DNA of 64,000 nucleotides from Bacillus sp. FJAT-26390 (GTDB lineage Bacteria; Bacillota; Bacilli; Paenibacillales; Paenibacillaceae): the NCBI RefSeq assembly GCF_001682865.1, contig NZ_MAQX01000034.1, forward strand, positions 103,569 through 167,568, in the 5' to 3' direction. The stretch's first letter is position 1. Every line of letters starts with the position of its first letter. The translations under genes were made by a program, and so were the position numbers. Under the pieces are notes generated by a model. It made no database searches. It worked only from the letters and a program-made list of their open reading frames with translations, and had not been told where the DNA came from. Below, piece after piece: positions 1 to 8,452 of the stretch.

Positions 1-527
1 CTAAAACCGATTTCCTTCCAAAGGTTTCCTGAGGTGATAATCGCCCAAAAATATTTTCCTTCCCCGAGAAAGAGGATCGGCTCCTGGATGAGGCCAAAGC
101 GCTGCAGCAGATCGTTCACGATGCCGTCGCTTCCGAGCAGCGTGAACAGAATGCTGGCCACAACGACCCAAGAGATGAAATAAGGAATATAGGAAAGCGA
201 TTGAATCGTTTTCTTAAACGCGCGGTTTTTGACCTCATTCAATAACAAGGCAAGAATGATCGGCGCCGGAAAGCCTATGCAAAGGTTCAGCATGCTGATC
301 ACGATCGTATTGCGCATAATCATCCAGAAATCAGGCTCTTGGAAGAAGCGGATAAAATTGTCGAAGCCGACCCAATTGCCAAACAAGGTTTGGCCGGGAA
401 CGTAATTTTGAAATGCTATGATTAAGCCGTACATGGGAAAATAAGCAAAGAGCAGCACCCACAGTATGATCGGCAAGCTAATCAGCCAAATTTGTCTCTC
501 TCTGGAAAAGCGTCTAAGATAGTTCAT
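1..527 (-). CDS. Sugar ABC transporter permease, LplB type (C-terminal part outside window)
   Basis: N-terminal about 175 residues of a binding-protein-dependent sugar permease; the reading frame stays open to base 1, so the C-terminus lies outside. The start ATG at 527 has a GGAGGG ribosome site about 10 bases upstream. Seen: an Arg-rich cytoplasmic start, a first membrane segment rich in Leu/Ile/Trp, the FPMYGLIIAFQNY signature after it, and the PAPIILALLLNEV segment typical of LplB/YtcP-like permeases. The EAA loop that contacts the ATPase is not yet reached. It follows the binding protein by 27 bases, so both are likely one transcript. The substrate cannot be told. It would act in the cytoplasmic membrane with a second permease beyond the window. 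Confidence 0.9.
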   Translation of the reverse strand, partial: MNYLRRFSRERQIWLISLPIILWVLLFAYFPMYGLIIAFQNYVPGQTLFGNWVGFDNFIRFFQEPDFWMIMRNTIVISMLNLCIGFPAPIILALLLNEVKNRAFKKTIQSLSYIPYFISWVVVASILFTLLGSDGIVNDLLQRFGLIQEPILFLGEGKYFWAIITSGNLWKEIGF

Positions 528-554
528 GATTCGGCTTCCCTCCAGCCCTCCGGT

Positions 555-2237
555 TTATTTCAACAAAGCGATATTCTTTTTATATTGTTCCGTGCGGTAT
601 TTCTCGATGTCCGAAAGTCCGATCTTGATCGCTTTTTCCCGTAGCTCGTCGAAGTTTTTGATCGCTTCCGCCTCGGATTTGGACATAACGGCCTTCGCAA
701 AGCCGGTTTTGATCAGCTCTTCAATCTGCTGGTTCTTAATCGTTAGCGGATTGTCGTTCGTAAAGCTCACTCGGCGCTCCGTGCTGTCGTAGATCGTATC
801 GCTTACATTTTCGTGCATGAGCTTTTTCCATTTGTCATCCTGAATGAAGTTCTGGTCATACCAAGCCGTGCTCTTCTGATCGTCGCTAAGCAGACCCTGC
901 GGATACGCAAGCCAGAATGAATTGCTGCCGTTCGCGGCTTCCGTCTTCTCGAAATCCAGCTTGCCGTCAAGAAGAGCTTTCTTCGTCGTTTCGTTAAACG
1001 ACCATTTGCCGCCCTCTTCATAGTTCCAGTAGGAATCCTCGATATTCGGAATGCCCCAGCCGAGCAAACGCGTTCCGATCGGAGTCATCATGAAATCAAG
1101 AAATTTAATAATTTCTTCCGGCGATTCCGCTTTGTCCGTCAGTACTGTATAGTTCCAGCCGTGCGTATCTTTTGGCGACAAATAGGCTTTCTCCGCGCCT
1201 TCTGCTTTAAAGGCAATCTGCACGTAACGCTTGTCCTCTTTATAATCGGCATCTGTTTTCAGCCATACTTCATGGCCAGCATTCCATGACTGCCACCAAG
1301 GACCGATATGTCCGGCAATTCTTTCATTGGAAAATTTGATTCTCCAATCCTCGAATTTGTTGACGAACGCATCTGGGTCCATCAAGCCGTCAAGGAAAAA
1401 CTTATTGTAATAAAGGACCGCTTGCTTGCCTTCCTCCGTGTTCAGCCAGTGGGTCAAATTGTGGTCTGCATCCTCTGTGTAACCGTCCTTGATTCCCCAA
1501 AAGCCAAGCGCGTTGTTGATTTTCACATCGGAGTTCCACGATAACGCGTACGTTTTCTCGCCATTGGCATTGGTCGGATGCTTCTCTACCATCTGCTTAA
1601 GCACATTGTAGTAATCCTCAGGCGTCTCGATAGCCGGAGCGCCAAGCTCTTGATACCAGTCCCAGCGGATATGGGCAGTGAAATCAGGAATCGGCAGATA
1701 CCCCCACCCGCGCGGGATGCCCCACAGCTTGCCGTCTTCATCGAGATAGGATTCGTAACGCGCGCCAAGCTCTTTTTTAATATTCGGTCCGTATTTATCG
1801 ACGAGTGGCGCCAGATCCATAATTTTGCCTTGAGCCTTCCACTGCGAAATCGCGGAATCATCCATCGCCGCAATTACCTCCGGATAGTCGCCGGATACGA
1901 GCATAAGGTTCAGCTTTTCTTTCGGATCAACATCCAAAGAGGTTCTCGTGATGTCGACATTAAACTTGTCCAGCAGGTAATTATGGAACGCGGCCTGCTT
2001 TTTATTTATTTTGTCGGGATTGTCCTGATCGGCCTGATAGAAGTGAATTTTCGTCGTTTTAGCCGGAAGAGTCCAGCCGAATTCATTCACCGTTCCTGCC
2101 GCAGCCGATTCCCCTGGCGTTCCTTCTCCCGCTTGAGGAGCGTTGCCGCCGTTGTTTGAGGTTTTGCCGCTGCATGCCGATAAGAGCAATACCGTGCTTA
2201 ATAAAATGGCCATCCATGTAGCCGCTTGCCGTTTCAT
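555..2237 (-). CDS. Sugar ABC transporter substrate-binding lipoprotein (LipO-like)
   Basis: A 560-residue extracellular solute-binding protein of the large LipO type found beside YesM/YesN systems. The N-terminus is KR-rich followed by a hydrophobic stretch and the lipobox LSAC with Cys22, so it should be lipid-anchored on the outer face of the membrane. The ATG at 2237 is chosen because AAGGGGG lies 8 bases upstream; an upstream in-frame ATG at 2273 has none. The mature part is rich in Trp, Tyr and Asp, as in carbohydrate-binding members. It sits between the two-component genes and a permease on the same strand. A perfect cre box lies about 106-120 bases upstream, suggesting glucose repression. 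The ligand is unknown. Confidence 0.92.
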   Translation of the reverse strand: MKRQAATWMAILLSTVLLLSACSGKTSNNGGNAPQAGEGTPGESAAAGTVNEFGWTLPAKTTKIHFYQADQDNPDKINKKQAAFHNYLLDKFNVDITRTSLDVDPKEKLNLMLVSGDYPEVIAAMDDSAISQWKAQGKIMDLAPLVDKYGPNIKKELGARYESYLDEDGKLWGIPRGWGYLPIPDFTAHIRWDWYQELGAPAIETPEDYYNVLKQMVEKHPTNANGEKTYALSWNSDVKINNALGFWGIKDGYTEDADHNLTHWLNTEEGKQAVLYYNKFFLDGLMDPDAFVNKFEDWRIKFSNERIAGHIGPWWQSWNAGHEVWLKTDADYKEDKRYVQIAFKAEGAEKAYLSPKDTHGWNYTVLTDKAESPEEIIKFLDFMMTPIGTRLLGWGIPNIEDSYWNYEEGGKWSFNETTKKALLDGKLDFEKTEAANGSNSFWLAYPQGLLSDDQKSTAWYDQNFIQDDKWKKLMHENVSDTIYDSTERRVSFTNDNPLTIKNQQIEELIKTGFAKAVMSKSEAEAIKNFDELREKAIKIGLSDIEKYRTEQYKKNIALLK

Positions 2238-2342
2238 AGGTGAATCCCCCTTGTGAGATGTTGTCTTGCCCATTCATTGTAGTAAACCGGGAATTCGAAT
2301 AAAATGGCATTTTCGTTCCGTATATGTCGTTTTCATTATCGA

Positions 2343-2357
2343 TGTTAGCGGTTTCAT
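2343..2357 (-). promoter_or_regulatory. Catabolite-responsive element (cre), perfect consensus match
   Basis: On the minus strand the 15 bases read ATGAAACCGCTAACA, matching every fixed position of the Bacillus cre consensus WTGNAANCGNWWNCW bound by CcpA. It lies between the response-regulator stop and the binding-protein start. This position fits glucose control of the transporter, either at initiation or as a roadblock to read-through from the sensor genes. CcpA itself is not in the window. Confidence 0.6.
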
Positions 2358-2362
2358 AACTC

Positions 2363-3409
2363 TTATGCCTGCTGCATGTTTTTCCGATACTCAGAAGGCG
2401 ACAGGCCAACCTGCCTTTTGAAGCGCTTCGTAAAATGCGGATAATCCGGATAACCGCAGCGCTGGCCCACCTCATACGTTTTCAAGTCGCTATGCTCCAA
2501 AAGCTCCTTGGCATGGTCCATTCGGATTTGCGTGAGGTAAGCAATATAGGACATCCCCGTCTCTTCCATGAGCATATGGTAAAAATGGGTCGAGGAAATG
2601 CCAAGCGGGGCGAGCACCTTCTCCAAATTGAGCTCGGAGTCCGCAAAATTGGTTTTAATGTAATCGATAGCCTGCTGAATAACGCCCCGCTTGCCCCAGT
2701 TGCGCTTGTCCCTGATTTCATTCAGCAGCTTGTCCAGCCACGCCGCAAAAGATTCGGAGGCTTGCCCGTAGCTTTGTCCCTCGTATGGAAGCTCCCACGC
2801 TTGATGCGGGAATTGCGGCTGCAGCCGGTTGCTTATAAGGGATGCCGCATCACGAAGCAGTGAAATCCGCTCTTCCTGCATAAATTCGGTATCGTCCAGC
2901 AGCGAGGAGAGGCTGCGCATCTCCTTGCGCATGCCCGGCTCATTGGCGATCCACAGCTCATGGCCGATTCGCTCCGCCGCCGAGCTGATCGGGGCGATGA
3001 GTTGGCTTTTTATAATCGCGGTTTGCCTGGACTTCATGAAATGGTCGAATCTCTTCTCTACCAGCAGGGTAACCTGCTCCTGCTTCATCGGCTTCAAAAT
3101 ATAATCAACAACGCCGTGCCGCAGCGCTTCCTGCGCATATTCAAACTCGCCGTAGCCCGACAAAATGATGATATCCATGTCCAGCCCGTCTTCGCGCAGC
3201 CGCTGAATCAGCTCAATGCCATCCATGACCGGCATGCTGATATCCGTTATTATCAAATGCGGCTGCTCACGCCGGGCAATCTGCAGCGCTTCCGCTCCAT
3301 CGGATGCTTCCCCAACGATCCTGTAGCTTGCATTAGCGCCAGTCAAAATTTTATATAGGCTTCTCTTTGTCATCGCTTCATCGTCAACGAGAAGAATTCG
3401 GTATGTCAT
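2363..3409 (-). CDS. Response regulator with AraC-type DNA-binding domain (YesN-like)
   Basis: A 348-residue regulator. The N-terminal receiver shows the acidic pair Asp9-Asp10, phosphoacceptor Asp56 in ITDISMP and the conserved Lys in the YILKPM loop. A linker of about 110 residues leads to a C-terminal AraC/XylS double helix-turn-helix, seen in the region around FYHMLMEETGMS and CGYPDYPHFTKRFKRQVG. The start at 3409 (MTYRILLVDDE) has AAAGGAGAGG directly upstream; a longer frame from 3445 is not supported. The gene overlaps the end of the sensor kinase by 26 bases, so the two are translationally coupled. It presumably activates the downstream sugar transporter when phosphorylated by that kinase. 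Confidence 0.94.
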   Translation of the reverse strand: MTYRILLVDDEAMTKRSLYKILTGANASYRIVGEASDGAEALQIARREQPHLIITDISMPVMDGIELIQRLREDGLDMDIIILSGYGEFEYAQEALRHGVVDYILKPMKQEQVTLLVEKRFDHFMKSRQTAIIKSQLIAPISSAAERIGHELWIANEPGMRKEMRSLSSLLDDTEFMQEERISLLRDAASLISNRLQPQFPHQAWELPYEGQSYGQASESFAAWLDKLLNEIRDKRNWGKRGVIQQAIDYIKTNFADSELNLEKVLAPLGISSTHFYHMLMEETGMSYIAYLTQIRMDHAKELLEHSDLKTYEVGQRCGYPDYPHFTKRFKRQVGLSPSEYRKNMQQA

Positions 3410-5231
3410 AGCCCTCTCCTTTGCTTCCTTCATGATGGTCTTCAATCTTCAGGGGCAATAGAATATCCATGCAAGTTCCGTCTTCGCCTGAAGCGGCGAT
3501 GAACAGCCCATACGGATCTCCGAACAGCAATCGTATTCTAGTATGCACATTTAGAAGTCCGATAGACATTTTATTATTGGGCGAAGGCTTATGCTCCATA
3601 AGCTCCTCAATAGGCAGATCAAACAATCGGTTGTAAGAGCTTAATACGTCTTCCGACATGCCTTTCCCGCCGTCTTCCACCGAGATCAGGCAGCCGGCAG
3701 CCGTCTCCATTACCGATATGCGGACATAATTCGGCGATATTTTATGCTTTTGGAAGCCATGCTTAAAGCAGTTTTCCACGATGGGCTGAAGCGTCGACCG
3801 AACGGATAGCACCCGGTTGCCCAGCGCTTTATTGATTTCAATCGAATAGGCCAAAGATTCGTAACGCTCGGCTTGGATAGACAGATACGCTTCAATATGC
3901 TGCTTTTCATCCCATAAGGTGACGATATCATTTGGATTCAGCACATTATATCGGAACATATCTCCTAGGGATACGATCATGCGGCTGATTTTGTCATTGC
4001 CCTCGACGATGGCGCTGGAGTTAATGAACTCCAACGTATTGTATAAGAAGTGAGGATTGATCTGCGCTTGCATCGCATGCAGCAGCGCTTCCTTCTGCTT
4101 CACCTCCAGCTCCTTCTCCCTTAGCTCGGATACGTGGGCGATCTCAAGCAGCCGCTTGATTTCCCCCACCATCTTATTGAAGCCGCGGTAAAGGCTGCCC
4201 ACCTCGGCGTTCTTGTTCTCCGGCGCACGGACGGTAAGCTCGCCAAGCTCCGCCCGCTTCATCAAGCGCAGCAGCGTGAGCAGCGAATTGCTCAGCGAGT
4301 ACATGACTGCGCTTGCAACGACCATCACCAGAAAAAACAGCAAGAGCGAAACCAAGGTCGATATTCGGCTAACCTTCAGAAGCGAGGCATTAAGCTCGGC
4401 AAGCAAAACCTCCGAGAACAAGGTAAGCCCGGTACTGCTTGAGCGAAAAAACACGACCAGCTTATTTCCCTCGTCGGTTGGCACGGTAAACGTCCCGCGC
4501 CGCTGATCGCCCATTTCCTTCATATACTGCTCCGGTATACTCGTTTCTGCTCCATAACCGCTTGGATGATAGGCCGTTTTCTGCTCGGGATCGGCAATCC
4601 AAATAAAGCCTGTTTTGCCGATTCTGACGTTTTGGGTAATATTGATCACTTCATCGAGCTTTAAATCGACAATCAGCATGCCCCTGTCTTCATCGCCGTA
4701 ATTCAAGCTGCTGAATTTAATCGCCATCGTGAGGAAGGTCGGGCCCTCCTCTTCCCGCTCCAGCCCCATAATGACAAATTTGCCGTTGTCTTTGATCCGG
4801 TCATCATAGATGCCAAACCTTCGTTCAGCCGACATGAAGCTGGATGAGGATACGGCGATGCCTTTGCCTGTGACCAGCGAAATGCCGTGTATATCCTCTC
4901 TATTGGTCATAAGGGGGTTAAGCAGCTTGCGCTCCACTTGCTCGGATAGCCGGAAGCGTTCAAAGGAATCCGTCATCGACCCGTTCAAAAACTCTGAGGT
5001 CAGGTCATTCACCAAGAGCGGGTACATCAAACGTTGTATTTCCTTAAAATAAGTGTCCAGATGGTCATTAACCTGATTGACCAGTTGATAGCTCGAGCCT
5101 ATGGCATTCTCTTTGATCGCTTTGTACGATTTCTGATACCAAAACTGGCCAAGCAGCGGAAGGGGGATGTAGAGCAGCAGCATTAAAAAAATAATTTTCT
5201 TTTGAAGCGTAGCATTCACAAAAAATCCCAT
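3384..5231 (-). CDS. Sensor histidine kinase, YesM family
   Basis: A 615-residue membrane kinase. It begins with one membrane segment (about residues 11-33), has an extracellular Cache-like sensor of roughly 250 residues, a second membrane segment (LVSLLLFFLVMVVASAVMY), then a HAMP region. The His_kinase box reads NPHFLYNTL with phosphoacceptor His394, and the HATPase part shows the N box LQPIVENCFKHG and glycine-rich EDGGKGM. This is the LytS/YesM class that pairs with AraC-type regulators. The start at 5231 has AAGGGG 8 bases upstream; a frame from 5279 lacks one. It likely senses an extracellular sugar or the loaded binding protein. Confidence 0.94.
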   Translation of the reverse strand: MGFFVNATLQKKIIFLMLLLYIPLPLLGQFWYQKSYKAIKENAIGSSYQLVNQVNDHLDTYFKEIQRLMYPLLVNDLTSEFLNGSMTDSFERFRLSEQVERKLLNPLMTNREDIHGISLVTGKGIAVSSSSFMSAERRFGIYDDRIKDNGKFVIMGLEREEEGPTFLTMAIKFSSLNYGDEDRGMLIVDLKLDEVINITQNVRIGKTGFIWIADPEQKTAYHPSGYGAETSIPEQYMKEMGDQRRGTFTVPTDEGNKLVVFFRSSSTGLTLFSEVLLAELNASLLKVSRISTLVSLLLFFLVMVVASAVMYSLSNSLLTLLRLMKRAELGELTVRAPENKNAEVGSLYRGFNKMVGEIKRLLEIAHVSELREKELEVKQKEALLHAMQAQINPHFLYNTLEFINSSAIVEGNDKISRMIVSLGDMFRYNVLNPNDIVTLWDEKQHIEAYLSIQAERYESLAYSIEINKALGNRVLSVRSTLQPIVENCFKHGFQKHKISPNYVRISVMETAAGCLISVEDGGKGMSEDVLSSYNRLFDLPIEELMEHKPSPNNKMSIGLLNVHTRIRLLFGDPYGLFIAASGEDGTCMDILLPLKIEDHHEGSKGEGYDIPNSSR

Positions 5232-5277
5232 TTCGTCTGCCCCTTTTTGCAAAAATAACAATGAAGTTATGCTACCC

Positions 5278-5308
5278 ATTATAGTGGATAATTTTGAGGA
5301 CGAGACAA
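5278..5308 (-). promoter_or_regulatory. Likely sigma-A promoter for the two-component operon
   Basis: On the minus strand there is a perfect -10 hexamer TATAAT (5278-5283) with TTGTCT as a -35 (5303-5308) and a longer than ideal 19-base spacer. It would give a leader of about 40 bases to the kinase start. Confidence 0.45.
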
Positions 5309-5479
5309 AATTAAGCGTGCAATATGCGATTTATAACGATTGTGACATATTGCCGATGAATATGACATGAGTCGAGAAGAATGGAGAACGTACAAGGGCT
5401 GGGGCTCCTATCTTATGATTAGCTGTGATCCTTTTTGAGATGAATAAAATGGCTATAACCTAGGAGATGAATACATATT

Positions 5480-5506
5480 ACCAATTCCTCTGTTATGCAT
5501 ACTATG
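5480..5506 (+). promoter_or_regulatory. Sigma-K-like promoter of the epimerase gene
   Basis: AC at 5480-5481, a 16-base spacer, then CATACTATG at 5498-5506. The Bacillus sigma-K pattern is AC-N16/17-CATANNNTA, so only the last base deviates. The predicted transcript start falls just before the AGGAG at 5524-5528, leaving a short normal leader. This suggests late mother-cell expression during sporulation. Confidence 0.5.
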
Positions 5507-5536
5507 AATCATATCGTCATAGCGAGGAGTTGAATT

Positions 5537-6451
5537 ATGAAAGCTTTGGTTACGGGAGGCGCAGGTTTTATAGGCTCCCATCTTACGGATATGCTTATCG
5601 AAAGCGGTGCTGAAGTACACATTATTGACAATCTTTCAACCGGATCAAGAAATCATGTGAACCCTGCCGCAAAATTGCATGTAGTTGATATAAACCATGA
5701 TATGGCTAGTAAAATCATTGAAACCGAACGGCCTGACGTTGTGTTTCATATGGCAGCGCAGGTAGATGTTCAACGATCGATAACCGACCCCGCATACGAC
5801 TCTAAAGTCAATATCGTTGGAACCGTCCAGCTCATTAATGCTTGCAAGAAAGCCGGCGTCGGTAAAATCATATTTTCTTCAACATCAGCCGTATACGGTG
5901 TCTCCAAAAACGGACGCAATACGGAAGATACACCTCCTGCGCCAATTTCCTATTATGGGCTATCCAAATCTACTTGTGAAAGCTATTTCCGACTGTTTCA
6001 TGCAATGGATGGCATAAACTTTACAATATTGCGCTACAGCAACGTGTATGGCCCTCGTCAGACCTCTAAGGGCGAAGGCGGCGTAGTCGCGATCTATATG
6101 AATAACCTAAAAAAGGGACTCCCGTTATTCGTGCACGGCAGCGGCAATCAGAACCGCGATTTTATTTATGTTCAGGATGTCGTCAAGGCAAATATAGCAG
6201 CCATAAATCAAGGAGATAGGGAAACGATTAATATAAGCACAGGGCAGCGCACTTCTATTAATAACCTTGTTCATTTATTAAATATGATTCATGAGCCAAG
6301 CTTTGAAGTCGTGCATGGCCCAGAACGGCCCGGCGATATAATGGACAGCTGCCTTGATAATGCGAAAGCCGAGCATATACTTGGATGGCGGCCGAAAGGC
6401 AGTCTGTTCGAAGGGTTAAAACAAACCTACCAGTATAACGTTGATGTATAG
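5537..6451 (+). CDS. NAD-dependent NDP-sugar epimerase/dehydratase (GalE-like SDR)
   Basis: A 304-residue extended short-chain dehydrogenase. The N-terminal Rossmann motif GGAGFIG (residues 7-13) binds NAD, and the catalytic pair is Tyr140/Lys144 in SYYGLSK, with the upstream SSTSAVYG strand. The family interconverts or dehydrates nucleotide sugars such as UDP-glucose, UDP-GlcNAc or UDP-uronic acids; the exact substrate is not visible. The ATG at 5537 has AGGAG 8 bases before it. It stands alone on the plus strand, transcribed away from the sensor kinase. Its sigma-K-like promoter and the nearby glycosyltransferases suggest a role in a spore-surface glycan. Confidence 0.9.
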   Translation: MKALVTGGAGFIGSHLTDMLIESGAEVHIIDNLSTGSRNHVNPAAKLHVVDINHDMASKIIETERPDVVFHMAAQVDVQRSITDPAYDSKVNIVGTVQLINACKKAGVGKIIFSSTSAVYGVSKNGRNTEDTPPAPISYYGLSKSTCESYFRLFHAMDGINFTILRYSNVYGPRQTSKGEGGVVAIYMNNLKKGLPLFVHGSGNQNRDFIYVQDVVKANIAAINQGDRETINISTGQRTSINNLVHLLNMIHEPSFEVVHGPERPGDIMDSCLDNAKAEHILGWRPKGSLFEGLKQTYQYNVDV

Positions 6452-6525
6452 GCTCTAATAAAGGAACCTATGTCACAACATGCTGCCCACAGCTCTATCA
6501 AGCAGACTATAAAATAGTCCCATTA

Positions 6526-6566
6526 AGGCGATCGCTTCTCGGTATTCAACCGGGAGGAGGTCGCCT
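6526..6566. terminator. Strong hairpin between convergent genes
   Basis: A stem of about 18 pairs (some G-U) with a 5-base loop ATTCA runs from AGGCGA to TCGCCT. It lies between the end of the plus-strand epimerase and the end of the minus-strand methyltransferase. No classical U-tract follows on either strand, so intrinsic termination is likely from position but not proven. Confidence 0.45.
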
Positions 6567-6687
6567 AATTTGCTGCATCCCTATCCTTGCACACAAAAAA
6601 CCTCCGGTTAAGCGCGTCAAGTCCATTCTATTATGAACTCTTTTTTTTCACGTTTAACCAAGAGGAAAGTTCCACTTGTTATTCTAT

Positions 6688-7326
6688 TTATTTAACCGCA
6701 ACAAGCACAGTTGTAAATCCGTCGTCGCGGTCCGTAATAAGCTCATACGTCTCATTATCCTGCGTACATATTTGCTGAATGCGAAAACCGCAATCCGTTA
6801 ACAAGCTGCACAGCTCGTTAGGCCGGTAATGGCGGAAATGGTGAGGGTTCACTCCGCCAAGAAAGTAAGGGTTCTTCAAATGCGGAATAACTTTTTCATT
6901 CGGCGCCGAGATGAGAAGAATGCCGTTATCGTTAAGCGAATCATAAAGCTTCTGGACAAATGACCGGTCATCCGCCATATGCTCCACGGTTTCGAAGCAA
7001 GTGACGACATCATACCGTTGGATAGGAAGCTCATCCCGAAACGATCCTGCCAAATCGCATTTCACATAAACGGTATTATCGCAATAGAAATGGTCCATCG
7101 CCCAATTTAACGCATGGTCTGACCGATCTACTCCGACTGCTAATGCGCAAGCTGAGTTTTTGGCGATGTAATGCGTGCCATACCCCGAGCCGCAGGCTGC
7201 ATCCAGTACAATATCCCCTTGGCGAATGAAGCTCAATACAAAATGATAGCGATAATGATGATCCATCATGACATCGTAAAAAGACGTAGCGTACATCCGT
7301 TCCATCCTCGTAAGCTCATCATCCAT
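6688..7326 (-). CDS. Class I SAM-dependent methyltransferase
   Basis: A 212-residue cytosolic methyltransferase. Motif I is LDAACGSGYG (residues 41-50), followed by an acidic loop (VGVDRSDHA) and the post-I motif DVVTCFETVEHM, typical of UbiE/UbiG-like small-molecule methyltransferases. The start at 7326 follows GGGGGAAGG; frames from 7407 or 7374 would run through upstream sequence lacking a good site. It is divergent from the tandem paralog array and adjacent to NDP-sugar enzymes. Methylating a sugar of the surface glycan is a reasonable guess, since spore glycans of other bacilli contain O-methyl sugars. The substrate is not shown by sequence. Confidence 0.88.
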   Translation of the reverse strand: MDDELTRMERMYATSFYDVMMDHHYRYHFVLSFIRQGDIVLDAACGSGYGTHYIAKNSACALAVGVDRSDHALNWAMDHFYCDNTVYVKCDLAGSFRDELPIQRYDVVTCFETVEHMADDRSFVQKLYDSLNDNGILLISAPNEKVIPHLKNPYFLGGVNPHHFRHYRPNELCSLLTDCGFRIQQICTQDNETYELITDRDDGFTTVLVAVK

Positions 7327-7483
7327 AATCCTTCCCCCATTACCTAAAAGAATCGAATCGGTCAAACGTATCATTTCTATGAAAATTAAACCTTTAGCCT
7401 GATTCATTTATACGTGTCATAACTCTAAAACTATGAATCTACTATACAGAAGTATTCAATTGGACAAGAAAGGAGATACGTGA

Positions 7484-7942
7484 ATGAATCAATTGATTGA
7501 TTTTGCTTCACAGGAAGTTCTTATCGGCCAAATGTCGCTTCCTCTTAACTTGGCATCCGGCTCTGAAGTGCTGCTTACCTCCATCTTTCTCAATATCGCA
7601 AACCCGAATGTTAAGGTCGAACTGTTTTCCTCGGTTGGTTGGGAGGCCCAGCTCTCGCTGCTCCCGCTTGTGCCAGAAGTTATTTTCCGCATTAGACGCG
7701 GCGGGTTCACCCCTGCGAGCACGCTCATTTTTCAAACAACGGACTCGATTTTTCTCGGTGCAGGCAACCTGATTCCGGTACTAACATCAGATCTAACGAT
7801 GTCCTTCTCTCGTGCCGCATCTCCTGATACGCCTGCAATCGCAGGGACCTATCAACAATATTTTCTAACTGCCGAGCTCTCAGGGACAGGCGGGGCGACC
7901 ATCTCAGGTCCGGTTACGCTAATTGGTCAAATTATCGGTTGA
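7484..7942 (+). CDS. Tandem paralog 1, unknown cysteine-free beta-rich protein
   Basis: 152 residues, no recognised family. It has no signal peptide, membrane segment or cysteine. Alternating hydrophobic stretches suggest an all-beta fold. The blocks shared with the next three genes are QEV near the start, LLTSIFL, GWEAQL, FRIRRGG, FQTTDS.FLG, and a closing GTYQQYFLT then GPVTLIG. The ATG at 7484 has AAAGGAG 8 bases upstream. The four copies are head to tail with 25-90 base gaps and end in one terminator, so they form one unit. Lack of a signal peptide and neighbouring glycosyltransferase and germination genes suggest a spore coat or exosporium protein. A jelly-roll like that of BclA tails is possible but not demonstrated. 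Confidence 0.8.
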   Translation: MNQLIDFASQEVLIGQMSLPLNLASGSEVLLTSIFLNIANPNVKVELFSSVGWEAQLSLLPLVPEVIFRIRRGGFTPASTLIFQTTDSIFLGAGNLIPVLTSDLTMSFSRAASPDTPAIAGTYQQYFLTAELSGTGGATISGPVTLIGQIIG

Positions 7943-7967
7943 TTCATATTAAAAAGGAGTTGAGACC

Positions 7968-8417
7968 ATGCCCGTATTGGTAGATTTCGCATCGCAGGAA
8001 GTTCAACAAAATACGCAGTCATTGCCGTTATTGCTGGCTGCCGGTACCGAAACGTTATTGACTTCCATATTTTTAAACGTGACCAGCACAAGCAACAAAT
8101 TGGTTCTGCAAGCTACGGTGGGTTGGCAGACTGAGCTGCTATTGTTGCCCATCGTTCCCAAGCTCACATTCCGGATCCGTCGCGGTGGTTCCACGCCCGC
8201 ATTTCCGGAGGTCTATCAAACAACCGATTCGGAATTTCTCGGAACGGGATCGCTGTTATCGAACATCATAACGACAACGCTGAACCACGTGGAATCGCCA
8301 GACCCAAGCACCGTTGGTACATTCCAGCAATATTTTTTAACCGTGCAATCAAATGGACTTGGCTCGATCACGGTTGTTGGTCCCGTTACTCTTATCGGCT
8401 CCACGATTGGCTTCTAA
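7968..8417 (+). CDS. Tandem paralog 2, unknown cysteine-free beta-rich protein
   Basis: 149 residues, closest to copy 1. It keeps DFASQEV, LLTSIFLNV, VGWQTELLLLP, FRIRRGG, YQTTDSEFLG, VGTFQQYFLTV and GPVTLIG. Between TTDS and GTFQQ it has a Thr/Ser-rich stretch that differs in every copy and could be the exposed loop. No signal peptide, membrane segment or cysteine. The ATG at 7968 follows AAAAGGAG with an 8-base spacer, 25 bases after copy 1, so co-transcription is likely. Ser/Thr-rich segments could be glycosylation sites given the neighbouring transferases, but no motif proves this. Confidence 0.8.
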   Translation: MPVLVDFASQEVQQNTQSLPLLLAAGTETLLTSIFLNVTSTSNKLVLQATVGWQTELLLLPIVPKLTFRIRRGGSTPAFPEVYQTTDSEFLGTGSLLSNIITTTLNHVESPDPSTVGTFQQYFLTVQSNGLGSITVVGPVTLIGSTIGF

Positions 8418-8452
8418 AAATCCGCCTTTATTTCAGGCAATATTGCGAGGAG

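Larger units (their letters stand above)
5232..5536. other. Divergent intergenic region between sensor kinase and epimerase
   Basis: These 305 bases carry no gene. They hold the kinase promoter on the minus strand and the sigma-K-like promoter of the epimerase on the plus strand. The middle part (about 5320-5470) shows no hairpin or coding frame that I can support. Confidence 0.6.

Noticed and set aside
1578..2159. Plus-strand open frame of 193 codons
   Set aside because: Shadow of the binding-protein gene; composition is not protein-like.
7413..7455. Possible sporulation promoter before the paralog array
   Set aside because: CATAACTCT and CTATACAGA resemble sigma-E/K elements, but spacing and fixed bases do not fit, so no promoter is claimed for the array.
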